Positions 15,593-23,935 of a stretch of DNA of 64,000 nt are shown here, in pieces. This stretch comes from Ignavibacterium sp037440165 (GTDB lineage Bacteria; Bacteroidota; Ignavibacteria; Ignavibacteriales; Ignavibacteriaceae). The notes beneath the pieces are model-generated. The model saw only the letters and a program-made list of their open reading frames with translations, was not told the DNA's origin and ran no database searches. A program made the translations under genes and the position numbers. Each line of letters begins with the position of its first letter. Position 1 is the stretch's first letter. Where the stretch lies: assembly GCF_037440165.1 (NCBI RefSeq), contig NZ_JBBIUQ010000009.1, positions 1 to 64,000 on the forward strand, in the 5' to 3' direction.

Positions 15593-16235
15593 TATTGCGG
15601 CTGTTATCCCTTTTTTTAATGAGTCAGAATTTGTTCGTGAAATTGTTTATACAACTCTAAATTTTACAGATTTTGTAATAGCTGTTGACGATGGTTCTAC
15701 TGATAATTCAGCTGAGAAGATTAAAGATTTAGAAAATGTTTTTATTATCAAGAACGAAAAAAATTTGGGCAAAGGTTACTCATTAAAAAATGGATTTGAA
15801 AAAGCTGTTGAACTTAATGCTGAGTACGTTGTAACTCTCGACGCAGACGGTCAGCATAAACCTGAACTTATACAATCATTTTTAGAAAAAATTTCTTATT
15901 GTGATATCGTAATCGGAAACAGGATGAAAGATGTTAAGAATATGCCTATGCAGAGAATACTTAGCAATAAAATTACTTCTTATCTTCTTTCTAAAAAATT
16001 AGGCGTTTCGATTCTGGACAGTCAATGCGGATTCAGAATTTACAGAAGAATTGTATTAGAGAATATTAGAACAAAATTCAATGGCTTTGAAGCCGAAAGT
16101 GAAATTTTAGTTGAAGCTGCAAGAAAAAATTTCAGGATTGAATTTATTGATATTCCAACTGTTTATGAAAATCAAAACAGTAAAATGAAACCCTTTCAAG
16201 CAATAAAAGGATTTATAAAAGTTTTAATGATGTAA
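15525..16235 (+). CDS. Family 2 glycosyltransferase (dolichol-phosphate-mannose-synthase-like)
   Basis: This GT2 protein of up to 236 residues has the nucleotide-sugar motifs VDDGSTDNS and DADGQHKP and the later CGFRIYRR segment. No C-terminal membrane helices are present, so it resembles soluble polyprenyl-phosphate sugar transferases. The ATG at 15525 gives a 68-base overlap with cdaA; a TTG at 15567 would cut the overlap to 26 bases and start MNNSKRKINIAAVIPFFN, which fits the family better at its N-terminus. I list the ATG but consider the TTG about equally likely. The acceptor is unknown. Confidence 0.85.
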   Translation: MQREYLNQQDGKILLNNSKRKINIAAVIPFFNESEFVREIVYTTLNFTDFVIAVDDGSTDNSAEKIKDLENVFIIKNEKNLGKGYSLKNGFEKAVELNAEYVVTLDADGQHKPELIQSFLEKISYCDIVIGNRMKDVKNMPMQRILSNKITSYLLSKKLGVSILDSQCGFRIYRRIVLENIRTKFNGFEAESEILVEAARKNFRIEFIDIPTVYENQNSKMKPFQAIKGFIKVLMM

Positions 16236-16236
16236 T

Positions 16237-16692
16237 ATGTCAAAGAAAAAATGGAAAGTTGAGAAGCTCAGATATTCAAAGCATTTGCTAAAAATAGCAA
16301 ACACTATTCTGTTAAACAGATTTGATAATTTACTTTTTTATATTGATGAGTATTTCAAAACGAAAGAGATTGAACCATTACACGATGTCCGGATAGCACT
16401 AAGAAGAGTAAGATATAATATGGAACTATTTTTAGTCTGTTATGAAAAAAAATTATTTATGAGATTGTATTACAAAATCGAAAAACTACAGGATTTATCC
16501 GGTTCTGTCAGAGATTTGGATGTGTTTTTAGAAAACATAAATCTGTTAAAAAAGGATAATGTTGAGGTTAGTGACACACTTGAGTATAAGATAAAAGAGA
16601 AAAGACATAATTTGCAGGAAGAATTTGAAAACGAACTTAAAAAATTTGTTAAAAGCAGAACGCTAAAATCATTTTTTAAAATCATCTCATAA
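16237..16692 (+). CDS. CHAD-domain protein
   Basis: This 151-residue, strongly basic helical protein has the CHAD signature LHDVRIALRRVRYNMELF (residues about 48-65) and the second conserved block LSGSVRDLDVFLENI. CHAD domains bind inorganic polyphosphate through their basic surface. Full CHAD proteins are often 250 or more residues, so this is a short member with roughly one helical repeat. It starts one base after the glycosyltransferase stop codon and precedes the UPF0173 hydrolase by 14 bases. Confidence 0.82.
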   Translation: MSKKKWKVEKLRYSKHLLKIANTILLNRFDNLLFYIDEYFKTKEIEPLHDVRIALRRVRYNMELFLVCYEKKLFMRLYYKIEKLQDLSGSVRDLDVFLENINLLKKDNVEVSDTLEYKIKEKRHNLQEEFENELKKFVKSRTLKSFFKIIS

Positions 16693-16706
16693 ATAGAGAG
16701 GTTAAT

Positions 16707-17384
16707 ATGAAACTAAAATATTTTGGTCACTCGGCTTTTCAGATCCAAACAGGAAAATATTCAATACTTATCGATCCGTTTCTGGACGATAATCCCGTCA
16801 GTAAGACTAAATCAAATCAGGTTGATGCTGATTTTATTGTTTTAACTCATGCTCACGGTGATCATTTAGGTGATGCGTTAAAAATAGCAAAGAGATGTAA
16901 CTCGCTTTTTATTACAGTAAATGAACTCGCAGAATGGTTAAAATCAAAGGGAATGAATGCCCACAATATGCACATTGGTGGTTCACATCAATTTGATTTC
17001 GGAAGAGTTAAGTTTACAATTGCTCATCATGGATCAATAACTCCTGATGGTCAATATGCTGGTGAACCTGCTGGTGTTGTTTTAACAGTTGAAGGCAAGA
17101 ATATTTATCACACCGGTGATACAGGACTATTTTATGATATGAAACTTATCGGAGAAATGAATAATCCGATCGAGTATATGCTTTGTCCAATCGGTGATAA
17201 TTTTACAATGGGAATTACCGATGCAGTAAAAGCGGTTGAATTGGTTCAACCCAAAAATGTTGTTCCAATGCATTATAATACTTTCGGTGTCATTCAGGCA
17301 GAACCAAATGAATTTAAGGCAAAAGTTTCTGAGAAAGGATTTAATTGCAGAATAATGGACTTTGCAGAAGAAATTGAAATCTAA
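16707..17384 (+). CDS. UPF0173 metal-dependent hydrolase
   Basis: This 225-residue metallo-beta-lactamase-fold protein has the metal motif THAHGDHLGDA near residue 49, further His residues in IAHHGS, HTGDTGLF and MHYNTFG, and the compact length typical of the UPF0173 (YtkL-like) group. Substrates of this group are not firmly known. A GAGAGG upstream supports the ATG. It is followed by a 60-base gap before parA in which I see no convincing terminator. Confidence 0.92.
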   Translation: MKLKYFGHSAFQIQTGKYSILIDPFLDDNPVSKTKSNQVDADFIVLTHAHGDHLGDALKIAKRCNSLFITVNELAEWLKSKGMNAHNMHIGGSHQFDFGRVKFTIAHHGSITPDGQYAGEPAGVVLTVEGKNIYHTGDTGLFYDMKLIGEMNNPIEYMLCPIGDNFTMGITDAVKAVELVQPKNVVPMHYNTFGVIQAEPNEFKAKVSEKGFNCRIMDFAEEIEI

Positions 17385-17444
17385 ATTGTTTTTTAGTCAG
17401 GTTCAGAAAATTTATTTTAGCACACAAAAAATTTTATTCTTTTA

Positions 17445-18233
17445 ATGGCAAAAATTATTTCGATAGCGAATCAGAAAGGCGGAGTAGGGAAGACAACCAC
17501 AGCTATAAATTTGTCTTCCTTACTCGCCGCAGCTGAGAAGAAAACACTGCTTGTAGATATTGATCCACAGTCAAATTCATCATCTGGATTGAGTGTAATA
17601 AATCAGCAGATTTCTGTTTACGATGTTTTGGCTGACATAGTTAAAATTAAAGACGCAATCATTAATACATTTATGCCATTTCTGGATCTTTTACCTTCAA
17701 ATATAAATCTCGTTGGTGCAGAAATAGAACTTGTAGATGTAGAAGGCAGAGAAGCAAAACTTAAAAAAGCGTTAAACGAAATCAACGGCAATTATGATTT
17801 TATCCTGATTGATTGTCCGCCTTCTTTAGGTTTGCTCACACTCAATGCATTAACTGCATCTGATTCAGTTCTTATCCCTGTTCAATGTGAATATTTTGCA
17901 CTGGAAGGTTTAGGTCAGTTACTCAATACGATTAACATTGTTAAAAAACATTTCAATCCTGAACTCTCTATTGAAGGAGTATTACTGACAATGTTTGATT
18001 CCAGACTCAGATTGTCTCATCAGGTTGCAGAAGAAGTTAGAAAGTATTTTGGTGACAAAGTTTATAATACAGTAATTCATCGTAATGTTAGAATTTCTGA
18101 AGCACCAAGTTATGGCAAACCAATCATTTTATACGATGCTATTTCTTCAGGCGCAAAAAATTATATGTCATTGGCAGCCGAATTACTAGAAAGAAATTCA
18201 ATAACAGTTAGCAACAAACAAGGTAATGAGTAA
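17445..18233 (+). CDS. parA: Chromosome-partitioning ATPase ParA/Soj
   Basis: This 262-residue Walker ATPase has the deviant Walker A KGGVGKTTTAINL near residues 11-23, DIDPQSNSSSG, and DCPPSLGLLTLNAL. It has no N-terminal HTH, so it is the chromosomal Soj type that acts with ParB-parS to segregate origins. Its stop overlaps the parB start by 8 bases. I did not find the consensus parS palindrome (TGTTTCACGTGAAACA) in the window, so the centromere is presumably elsewhere. Confidence 0.96.
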   Translation: MAKIISIANQKGGVGKTTTAINLSSLLAAAEKKTLLVDIDPQSNSSSGLSVINQQISVYDVLADIVKIKDAIINTFMPFLDLLPSNINLVGAEIELVDVEGREAKLKKALNEINGNYDFILIDCPPSLGLLTLNALTASDSVLIPVQCEYFALEGLGQLLNTINIVKKHFNPELSIEGVLLTMFDSRLRLSHQVAEEVRKYFGDKVYNTVIHRNVRISEAPSYGKPIILYDAISSGAKNYMSLAAELLERNSITVSNKQGNE

Positions 18234-19176
18234 GATGAAATCAAGTTTAGGACGGGGACTGGATGCCCTTATCAATCCGAATCTGATTGAAGATAAGAGC
18301 GGTGAGAAAGCTGCAGATCTTTCAAACATTAAACTCGATGACGGAAAACAAGTAGATATTTTAGCTAAAATTGCGGTTGATTTAATTTCACCGAATCCAT
18401 TTCAACCGAGAACAAATTTTGATGTAGCTGCTCTCGAAGAACTGAAAAAATCAATTCTGATAAATGGCTTGATTCAGCCGATTACGGTAAGAAGAATTCA
18501 GGGTAATCGTTATCAATTAATTTCCGGTGAAAGAAGATTAAGAGCATTTAAAGATATTGGATATAAAGAAATTCCTGCTTACATCATCAAGGTTGATTCA
18601 GACGAATTATTACTTGCACTTGCATTAATTGAAAATATTCAAAGAGAGCATTTAAATCCCATTGAAGTTGCAAAAGCTTATAAAAGATTGATGGAAGAAT
18701 GTCATCTCACACAGGAAGATATTGCTGAAAAAGTTGGTAAAGACAGAACTACAATCGCGAATACAATTCGTTTGTTAAAATTACCTGAAAGAATTCAGGA
18801 TGCATTGATTAAAGAGGAAATTTCGATAGGACACGCAAGAGCTTTAATTAGTTTGCCAACAGAACATCTGCAATTATTTGCACTTGATAAAATTTTGAGT
18901 AACGGATTATCTGTTAGAAAAGTTGAGCAGCTTGCAAAACAAATTTCCAACAAATCCGGTGATCCAAAAAAAGCATCAGGAATATCCGTCGGTATTAAAG
19001 CATCCATTGTTCATACAAATGATCTTGAAGACAAGTTGAGAAGAATATTTGGAACAAAAGTTATATGCAATCAAAGAAAAGACGGGACAGGCGAAATTAA
19101 AATCGAATTTTATTCAAACGATGAATTGGAAAGATTGCTTGAATTATTTGAAATCATTAGTAAGTCATACAGTTAA
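18226..19176 (+). CDS. parB: Chromosome-partitioning protein ParB
   Basis: This 316-residue DNA-binding CTPase begins SSLGRGLDALI, typical of chromosomal ParB. It has the Box I-like GERRLRAFKDIGYKEIP (about 105-121), NPFQPR upstream of it, an HTH (LTQEDIAEKVGKDRTTIANTIRLL) and a C-terminal dimerisation region. It binds parS and spreads along DNA, with ParA moving the complex. It is followed by DUF5683, an order that recurs in Bacteroidota-type genomes. Confidence 0.96.
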   Translation: MSKMKSSLGRGLDALINPNLIEDKSGEKAADLSNIKLDDGKQVDILAKIAVDLISPNPFQPRTNFDVAALEELKKSILINGLIQPITVRRIQGNRYQLISGERRLRAFKDIGYKEIPAYIIKVDSDELLLALALIENIQREHLNPIEVAKAYKRLMEECHLTQEDIAEKVGKDRTTIANTIRLLKLPERIQDALIKEEISIGHARALISLPTEHLQLFALDKILSNGLSVRKVEQLAKQISNKSGDPKKASGISVGIKASIVHTNDLEDKLRRIFGTKVICNQRKDGTGEIKIEFYSNDELERLLELFEIISKSYS

Positions 19177-19645
19177 AATTATTTTTTTCCTCGCTGTTTT
19201 ATTTTCAGCTTCATATTCTCAGAATACTGAAAATGTTATATCCGACATCAATTCTTCAGATACTACTTTTACTATGAATAAGTCTCCCTGGGGAGCTGTG
19301 GCAAGAAGCGCAATAATCCCAGGTTGGGGACAATTTTATAATGAATCATACTGGAAAATTCCTGTAATTTGGGGAACAGCTGCATGGCTCATTTACAACT
19401 GGGTAGATAATAATATTCTTTACAATAATTATAAATCACTTTATCAGTCTTCGGAGTTAGAATATCATAGAAGGTTGAGAAATTTTTATCGGGATCAAAG
19501 AGATAAGTTTACAATTTATTTAGGTTTACTTTATTTGCTTAATCTTGTTGATGCATATGTTGATGCACATCTGTTTGATTTTGATGTTAATGAAAATATG
19601 GGCAGGAATGATTTCCAGTTAAATCTCAGGATAAAATTAAATTGA
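19148..19645 (+). CDS. DUF5683-domain membrane protein
   Basis: I choose a TTG start at 19148 because it gives a good signal peptide (MKSLVSHTVKIIFFLAVLFS, then ASYSQ) and reduces the overlap with parB to 29 bases; an upstream ATG at 19049 would overlap by 128. The 165-residue product carries the DUF5683 signature KSPWGAVARSAIIPGWGQFY with WKIPVIWG, then two or three hydrophobic helices. Its function is unknown; it is a regular neighbour of parB in this phylum. The stop overlaps the next gene's TTG start (TTGA). Confidence 0.85.
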   Translation: MKSLVSHTVKIIFFLAVLFSASYSQNTENVISDINSSDTTFTMNKSPWGAVARSAIIPGWGQFYNESYWKIPVIWGTAAWLIYNWVDNNILYNNYKSLYQSSELEYHRRLRNFYRDQRDKFTIYLGLLYLLNLVDAYVDAHLFDFDVNENMGRNDFQLNLRIKLN

Positions 19646-20352
19646 ATTACAAGAACGAAATCGTCTGCAAAAATTGCGGAACAAAAAATTTTGATTTCGA
19701 ATACATCTGCAAAAACTGTAAAGCTTTTCTTAGAAACAGGATTGTAAATATTGATTTAGGTGAAACTCTTCTGAGATTAATTGATAGTCCCTCAGAAACT
19801 TTTTTAAAAATAAAATTTTCCGAACATAAGAATTACATTTTCTTTCTATTATTCTTTATCTCGATTCGCTTTCTGATTTTATCGAGATTTTTTTCTGTTC
19901 CATTTGTTTTTGAGCCGATAAAACTAAACTTACCGCTACTAGTAATTATTTCATTTTTAATTACACTAATCTTCTTTGTTATTATATCACTTTCTATACA
20001 AAAGATACTTTTGCTGCTGAAGGTAAAAGCAAGATTCAGGGACATTCTTGCAGTAATGACTTATTCTTTTCTGCCAAATCTTTTTGCACTTTTTATCTTA
20101 TTCCCGATTGAAATGGTATTTTATGGAGAATATCTTTTTTCAAACAATCCATATCCTTTTCAGATTAAGGAAAGCATTTTTTATTTTCTTTTGTCACTTG
20201 AAACTCTTTGTGTTTTTTGGTCTGTTTTTCTGTTCTATGTTGGAATTAAGGAGTTTACATATTCAAGAATATTTTCTTTAATATTTTCAATAATAGTGTG
20301 GATTGTAATAACACTAACATTATACTGGCAATCAAAAATTTTTCTTATATAA
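19642..20352 (+). CDS. Zinc-ribbon Yip1-like multipass membrane protein
   Basis: This 236-residue protein has two CxxC pairs at the N-terminus (CKNCGTKNFDFEYICKNC), a rubredoxin-type zinc ribbon, followed by five hydrophobic helices of the Yip1/YIF1 kind. It starts with TTG overlapping the preceding TGA stop. The role of bacterial members is unknown; the ribbon presumably faces the cytoplasm. It lies between DUF5683 and nadB. Confidence 0.72.
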   Translation: MNYKNEIVCKNCGTKNFDFEYICKNCKAFLRNRIVNIDLGETLLRLIDSPSETFLKIKFSEHKNYIFFLLFFISIRFLILSRFFSVPFVFEPIKLNLPLLVIISFLITLIFFVIISLSIQKILLLLKVKARFRDILAVMTYSFLPNLFALFILFPIEMVFYGEYLFSNNPYPFQIKESIFYFLLSLETLCVFWSVFLFYVGIKEFTYSRIFSLIFSIIVWIVITLTLYWQSKIFLI

Positions 20353-20367
20353 TATTGAACTTTATAA

Positions 20368-21984
20368 ATGAAAACAGATGTACTTATAATCGGCAGTGGA
20401 ATAGCTGGACTATTTTCAGCACTTAAAATTTCCGAATTTGCAGATGTTATAATTGTAACTAAAAAAGAAAAAGCTGAATCAAACACAAACTATGCACAGG
20501 GTGGAATTGCTTCAGTAATTAGTCAGCACGATTCATTTGAAAAGCACATTGAAGATACTCTGATTGCAGGTGCAGGTTTGTGCAGAAGAGAGTCAGTTGA
20601 AATTATGGTAAAAGAAGGCCCTGACAGAATTAAAGATTTAATCGCAATAGGTACTGAGTTTACAAAAAGAGATGGAGATTTTGATTTAGCTCGTGAAGGT
20701 GGCCATTCGATGCCAAGAATATTGCACTCAAAAGATTTCACCGGGAAGGAAATTGAGAGAGCTCTGATTGAAGCTGTGGCGCAAAGAAAAAATATTCTGG
20801 TTCTGGAAAATTATGTTGCGATTGATTTACTAACTGAACACAACTTAACAAATAAAAATGGAATAAAACTTGAAAATCAAAATTGCTGGGGCGCTTACTT
20901 ATTAAACAGTTTAGACAATCAAGTAATAAAGATCACTGCAAAAGCAACTTTACTGGCAACTGGTGGATTAGGACAGGTTTATCTTCATACAACAAATCCA
21001 AAGATTGCTACAGGTGACGGATTTGCAATGGCTTATCGTGCAGGAGTTAAATTAGGGAATATGGAATTTATTCAGTTTCATCCGACTGCACTTTACGGTT
21101 CATCTAACCTTGCTGAATTTGATTCAAGATCATTTCTAATTTCAGAAGCAGTAAGAGGTTTCGGAGGAATTCTCAGAACTAAAGACGGCGAAGAATTTAT
21201 GCACAAATATGATAACCGAAGAGAGTTAGCTCCGAGAGATATTGTGGCAAGAGCAATTGACACTGAATTAAAAAAATCAGGTGACGAATTTGTTTATCTT
21301 GATATCACTCATAAATCTCCTGAAGAAATTTTTGACCATTTTCCAAATATTTATCAAACCTGTTTAAGGTTGGGAATAGATATCACTAAATCAATGATAC
21401 CTGTAGTTCCGGCAGCTCATTATACCTGTGGTGGAATTGTTGTCGATTCAGATGCCAAGACTTCTCTAAATGGTTTATATGCCTGCGGAGAAGTATCAAT
21501 GACAGGAGTCCACGGGGCAAACAGACTTGCCAGTAATTCATTACTTGAAGCAGTTGTATTTGCTCATCGTGCTTCAAAAAACATAAAAGAATTCTTACTA
21601 CAGTATAATACTTCGATTCCGGATTTTCCTGAATGGGATGATAGCGGAACTTTAACTTATGATGAAAAGGTATTGATTACTCACACTATAAAGGAAGTCA
21701 AACACACTATGTGGGACTATGTAGGTATTGTTCGATCAAACGAAAGACTTTATCGCGCACAGAGAAGAATATCAATGTTATTTGAAGAAAATGAAAAACT
21801 TTATAAGAAGACAAAAATTTTCCAGAGCATTTTAGAAGGCAGAAATTTAATTGCTTGTGCGCATGTGATTATTAAATCAGCTCGATTAAGAAAGGAAAGC
21901 CGAGGATTGCATTTTAATATCGATTATCCTGAACCTGATGCTGAATATCTTAAAGATTGTATCATTAAGAACCTGAATTTCTGA
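20368..21984 (+). CDS. nadB: L-aspartate oxidase
   Basis: This 538-residue flavoenzyme oxidises L-aspartate to iminoaspartate in de novo NAD synthesis. It has the FAD-binding IIGSGIAGLFSAL (residues 6-18), the fumarate-reductase-type segments GHSMPRIL and EFIQFHPTAL, and the C-terminal FAD contact GVHGANRLASNSLLEA. Length is normal. nadA and nadC are not in the window. It ends a plus-strand run and is followed by an 89-base gap with a candidate promoter for the next genes. Confidence 0.96.
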   Translation: MKTDVLIIGSGIAGLFSALKISEFADVIIVTKKEKAESNTNYAQGGIASVISQHDSFEKHIEDTLIAGAGLCRRESVEIMVKEGPDRIKDLIAIGTEFTKRDGDFDLAREGGHSMPRILHSKDFTGKEIERALIEAVAQRKNILVLENYVAIDLLTEHNLTNKNGIKLENQNCWGAYLLNSLDNQVIKITAKATLLATGGLGQVYLHTTNPKIATGDGFAMAYRAGVKLGNMEFIQFHPTALYGSSNLAEFDSRSFLISEAVRGFGGILRTKDGEEFMHKYDNRRELAPRDIVARAIDTELKKSGDEFVYLDITHKSPEEIFDHFPNIYQTCLRLGIDITKSMIPVVPAAHYTCGGIVVDSDAKTSLNGLYACGEVSMTGVHGANRLASNSLLEAVVFAHRASKNIKEFLLQYNTSIPDFPEWDDSGTLTYDEKVLITHTIKEVKHTMWDYVGIVRSNERLYRAQRRISMLFEENEKLYKKTKIFQSILEGRNLIACAHVIIKSARLRKESRGLHFNIDYPEPDAEYLKDCIIKNLNF

Positions 21985-22044
21985 AAGTTAATAATGTATA
22001 AGTTAATCAATTTGAAATTCTACTTATGAAATATTCATTCTTAT

Positions 22045-22052
22045 TATCTTTG
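22045..22052 (+). promoter_or_regulatory. Candidate -7 box upstream of the 22074 operon
   Basis: TATCTTTG is a perfect match to TAnnTTTG and lies 22 bases before the ATG at 22074. No good -33 TTG is seen at the usual distance (the nearest TTTG is 30 bases upstream). Confidence 0.42.
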
Positions 22053-22073
22053 AAATAATAATTTAGAAATTTT

Positions 22074-22601
22074 ATGAAAAATTTTACTTTGATTTCAAAA
22101 ATCCTGCTCAGCATTACATTAGCTTCAGGCACTCTATGGCTAGGATCTTATACTACTAAATTGATTTCTTTATACCATCTATTTGAATTGGATGCTTCAA
22201 ACATTTTAACACTGAAATCCAATCTACAGAATGTTGACTTAAAACCGGTTATTTTTGAATTGTTGCCGGTGCTGAGTATATCTTTAATTAGTTATCTGAT
22301 TTTTGTTGTATTTGCCATTTTAATTTTGTTCGTTTTGAAAATAAGTTTGAAAGAAAATGGATGGTTATTTGTTTCTCTAATGATAGTTATAACTTGTTTA
22401 CCGTTTGAAATTATACTTTCACTAAAAGATTACAAGATTATCACAATGATTATTAATGATTACAATAATACAAATGAAATTATTGAAATTATTAAGTCAA
22501 GAATTACGATGCTTAGTTCGTTTCCTTTAGTATCACTTATTTTACATTATTCAATTTTTATCCTTTTTGTTTTCAAACCTTTAACAAAAAAAAGTAAATG
22601 A
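22074..22601 (+). CDS. Four-helix membrane protein of unknown function
   Basis: This 175-residue protein has four hydrophobic helices (about 8-28, 70-98, 100-120, 145-168) and no motif I recognise. The loop between helices 1 and 2 is mostly non-basic and would be extracytoplasmic. It is translationally coupled to the next gene by an ATGA overlap and through it to aroQ, so the three form a unit. I can offer no functional assignment. Confidence 0.6.
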   Translation: MKNFTLISKILLSITLASGTLWLGSYTTKLISLYHLFELDASNILTLKSNLQNVDLKPVIFELLPVLSISLISYLIFVVFAILILFVLKISLKENGWLFVSLMIVITCLPFEIILSLKDYKIITMIINDYNNTNEIIEIIKSRITMLSSFPLVSLILHYSIFILFVFKPLTKKSK

Positions 22602-22873
22602 TGAAAATTAAAGAAAAAGAATTCGAACAAATTATTGATGAATTAAAACAGGTAGCCGCTCAGTTGGGTGTTTCAGTAAGATTTGAAAAGGGAGACTTTA
22701 AGGGTGGATTTTGTATTGTCAAAGAAAACAAAATTATAGTTATAAATAAATTTGCAAACACTCAGCGAAAAGCTGCAATCCTTGCAACAGCTTTAAAAGA
22801 ATTAGGCATTGATGATATTTATATAAATCCAAGATTAAGAGAAATAATAAATGAAATGACGGAAACTTTATGA
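22598..22873 (+). CDS. Small conserved-looking protein upstream of aroQ, unknown function
   Basis: This 91-residue, mixed alpha/beta, highly charged protein contains VRFEKGDFKGGFCIVKENKI and INKFANTQRKAAILATALKE and has one Cys. It has no signal peptide or membrane segment. It overlaps both neighbours by ATGA, which argues that it is a real, translated gene and is made in proportion to AroQ. A link to the shikimate pathway is possible but unsupported. Confidence 0.68.
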   Translation: MMKIKEKEFEQIIDELKQVAAQLGVSVRFEKGDFKGGFCIVKENKIIVINKFANTQRKAAILATALKELGIDDIYINPRLREIINEMTETL

Positions 22874-23301
22874 GAATATTAATTTTGAACGGACCTAACT
22901 TAAATCTATTATCTCACAGGGATAAACATCTTTACGGAGGTAAAGACTTTAATGAAATACTAAATGATCTTCAAAAAAGTTTTCCTGATTTTAACTTCTC
23001 TAATTTTCAATCCAATGTTGAAGGCGAGTTAATAACTAAAATCCAACAAGCTTCTGAAACATTTGATGGGTTAATAATTAATCCGGGAGGATTTGCTCAC
23101 ACTTCTGTTGCCATTAAAGATGCACTTGAGCTTTGCAAAATACCGAAAGTTGAAGTTCATCTTTCGAACCTTGCAAAGCGGGAAGAATTCAGACAAACTT
23201 TATTAACTGCCTCAAGTTGTGATGGTTACATATCAGGGTTTAAGGAAGTTGGATATTTTCTTGCTGTAAATGCCATTGTAATGCTCAGATCACAAATCTG
23301 A
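22870..23301 (+). CDS. aroQ: 3-dehydroquinate dehydratase, type II
   Basis: This 143-residue enzyme dehydrates 3-dehydroquinate in the shikimate pathway. Type II signatures are ILNGPNLNLLSHR, the lid region Tyr in HLYGG, NPGGFAHTSVAIKDAL with the catalytic His, and EVHLSNLAKREEFR. It is the third gene of a tightly overlapped trio. Length matches the dodecameric type II family. Confidence 0.96.
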   Translation: MRILILNGPNLNLLSHRDKHLYGGKDFNEILNDLQKSFPDFNFSNFQSNVEGELITKIQQASETFDGLIINPGGFAHTSVAIKDALELCKIPKVEVHLSNLAKREEFRQTLLTASSCDGYISGFKEVGYFLAVNAIVMLRSQI

Positions 23302-23320
23302 AATAAAATTTTCTTCTTTT
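23285..23320 (+). terminator. Weak hairpin over the aroQ stop codon
   Basis: TCAGAT-CACAA-ATCTGA (23285-23301) forms a 6-bp stem that includes the aroQ TGA, followed after six bases by ATTTTCTTCTTTT. It may act as a weak intrinsic terminator. Confidence 0.35.
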
Positions 23321-23404
23321 CATAATTTGTTTTTTGATATAAGATATATTGTGCATTTATAAGAGATTACTTATTTTCACCTGAGAAATAAACTTAAACT
23401 TCCA

Positions 23405-23809
23405 ATGAAAGACTTATCAATCAAGAAATTGTACTATTCAATAAGTGAAGTAAGTAAACTCGCAGGAATAGAGCAATATATTCTCAGGTATTGGGAAACT
23501 GAATTTGAGCAGTTAAAACCACAGAAGAACAGAGCAGGAAACAGAATTTACACAAACAAAGATATTCAACTTATACTGTACATAAAAAATTTGTTGCGGG
23601 AAAGAAAATATACAATTGAAGGTGCAAAAAAAATTTTAGAAAATTATTCATCAGAAAAATTAGTGGAAGAACAGCAAACTGAAATACAGCCTGAAACTGA
23701 AAAACCAAAAGTTGAAGAAATAAATCCTGGCACTAAGGAAAAGTTATTAATCAAGAAAGACCTTGAAGAAATAAAAAATTTACTCGAATTTTTGTTAGCA
23801 AAATTATAA
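23405..23809 (+). CDS. MerR-family transcriptional regulator (chromosomal type)
   Basis: This 134-residue protein has a MerR-type winged helix (residues 9-78; YSISEVSKLAGIEQYILRYW then NRIYTNKDIQLILYIKNLL). The C-terminal half is a charged, Glu/Lys-rich helix with no metal-binding Cys, so it is not a classic metal sensor. Such short MerR proteins are common in Bacteroidota-type genomes and their targets are mostly unknown. The tRNA-Pro gene begins 4 bases after its stop codon. Confidence 0.88.
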   Translation: MKDLSIKKLYYSISEVSKLAGIEQYILRYWETEFEQLKPQKNRAGNRIYTNKDIQLILYIKNLLRERKYTIEGAKKILENYSSEKLVEEQQTEIQPETEKPKVEEINPGTKEKLLIKKDLEEIKNLLEFLLAKL

Positions 23810-23813
23810 ACTT

Positions 23814-23887
23814 CGGAACGTGGCGCAGCCCGGTAGCGTACCTGAATGGGGTTCAGGTGGTCGCGGGTTCAAATCCCGCCGTTCCGA
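23814..23887 (+). tRNA. tRNA-Pro (anticodon GGG)
   Basis: A full cloverleaf of 74 bases is present. The acceptor stem is CGGAACG / CGTTCCG with discriminator A; the D arm GCGC...GCGT has one G-T pair; the anticodon arm CCTGA-ATGGGGT-TCAGG gives anticodon GGG at positions 34-36; the variable region is TGGTC; the T arm is GCGGG-TTCAAAT-CCCGC. The 3' CCA is not encoded (CTA follows the discriminator). It sits right behind the MerR-type gene and is followed by its own terminator. Confidence 0.97.
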
Positions 23888-23896
23888 CTATCTTTA

Positions 23897-23924
23897 ACCC
23901 TCAATTTGAGGGTCTTTTAGTTTT
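23897..23924 (+). terminator. Rho-independent terminator after tRNA-Pro
   Basis: ACCCTCA-ATT-TGAGGGT (23897-23913) is a perfect 7-bp stem followed by CTTTTAGTTTT. It lies ten bases past the tRNA. Confidence 0.8.
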
Positions 23925-23935
23925 AAGGAGTTTTT

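Noticed and set aside
17385..17444. Searched the par region for a parS site
   Set aside because: The consensus palindrome TGTTTCACGTGAAACA was not found in the par region or noticed elsewhere in the window.
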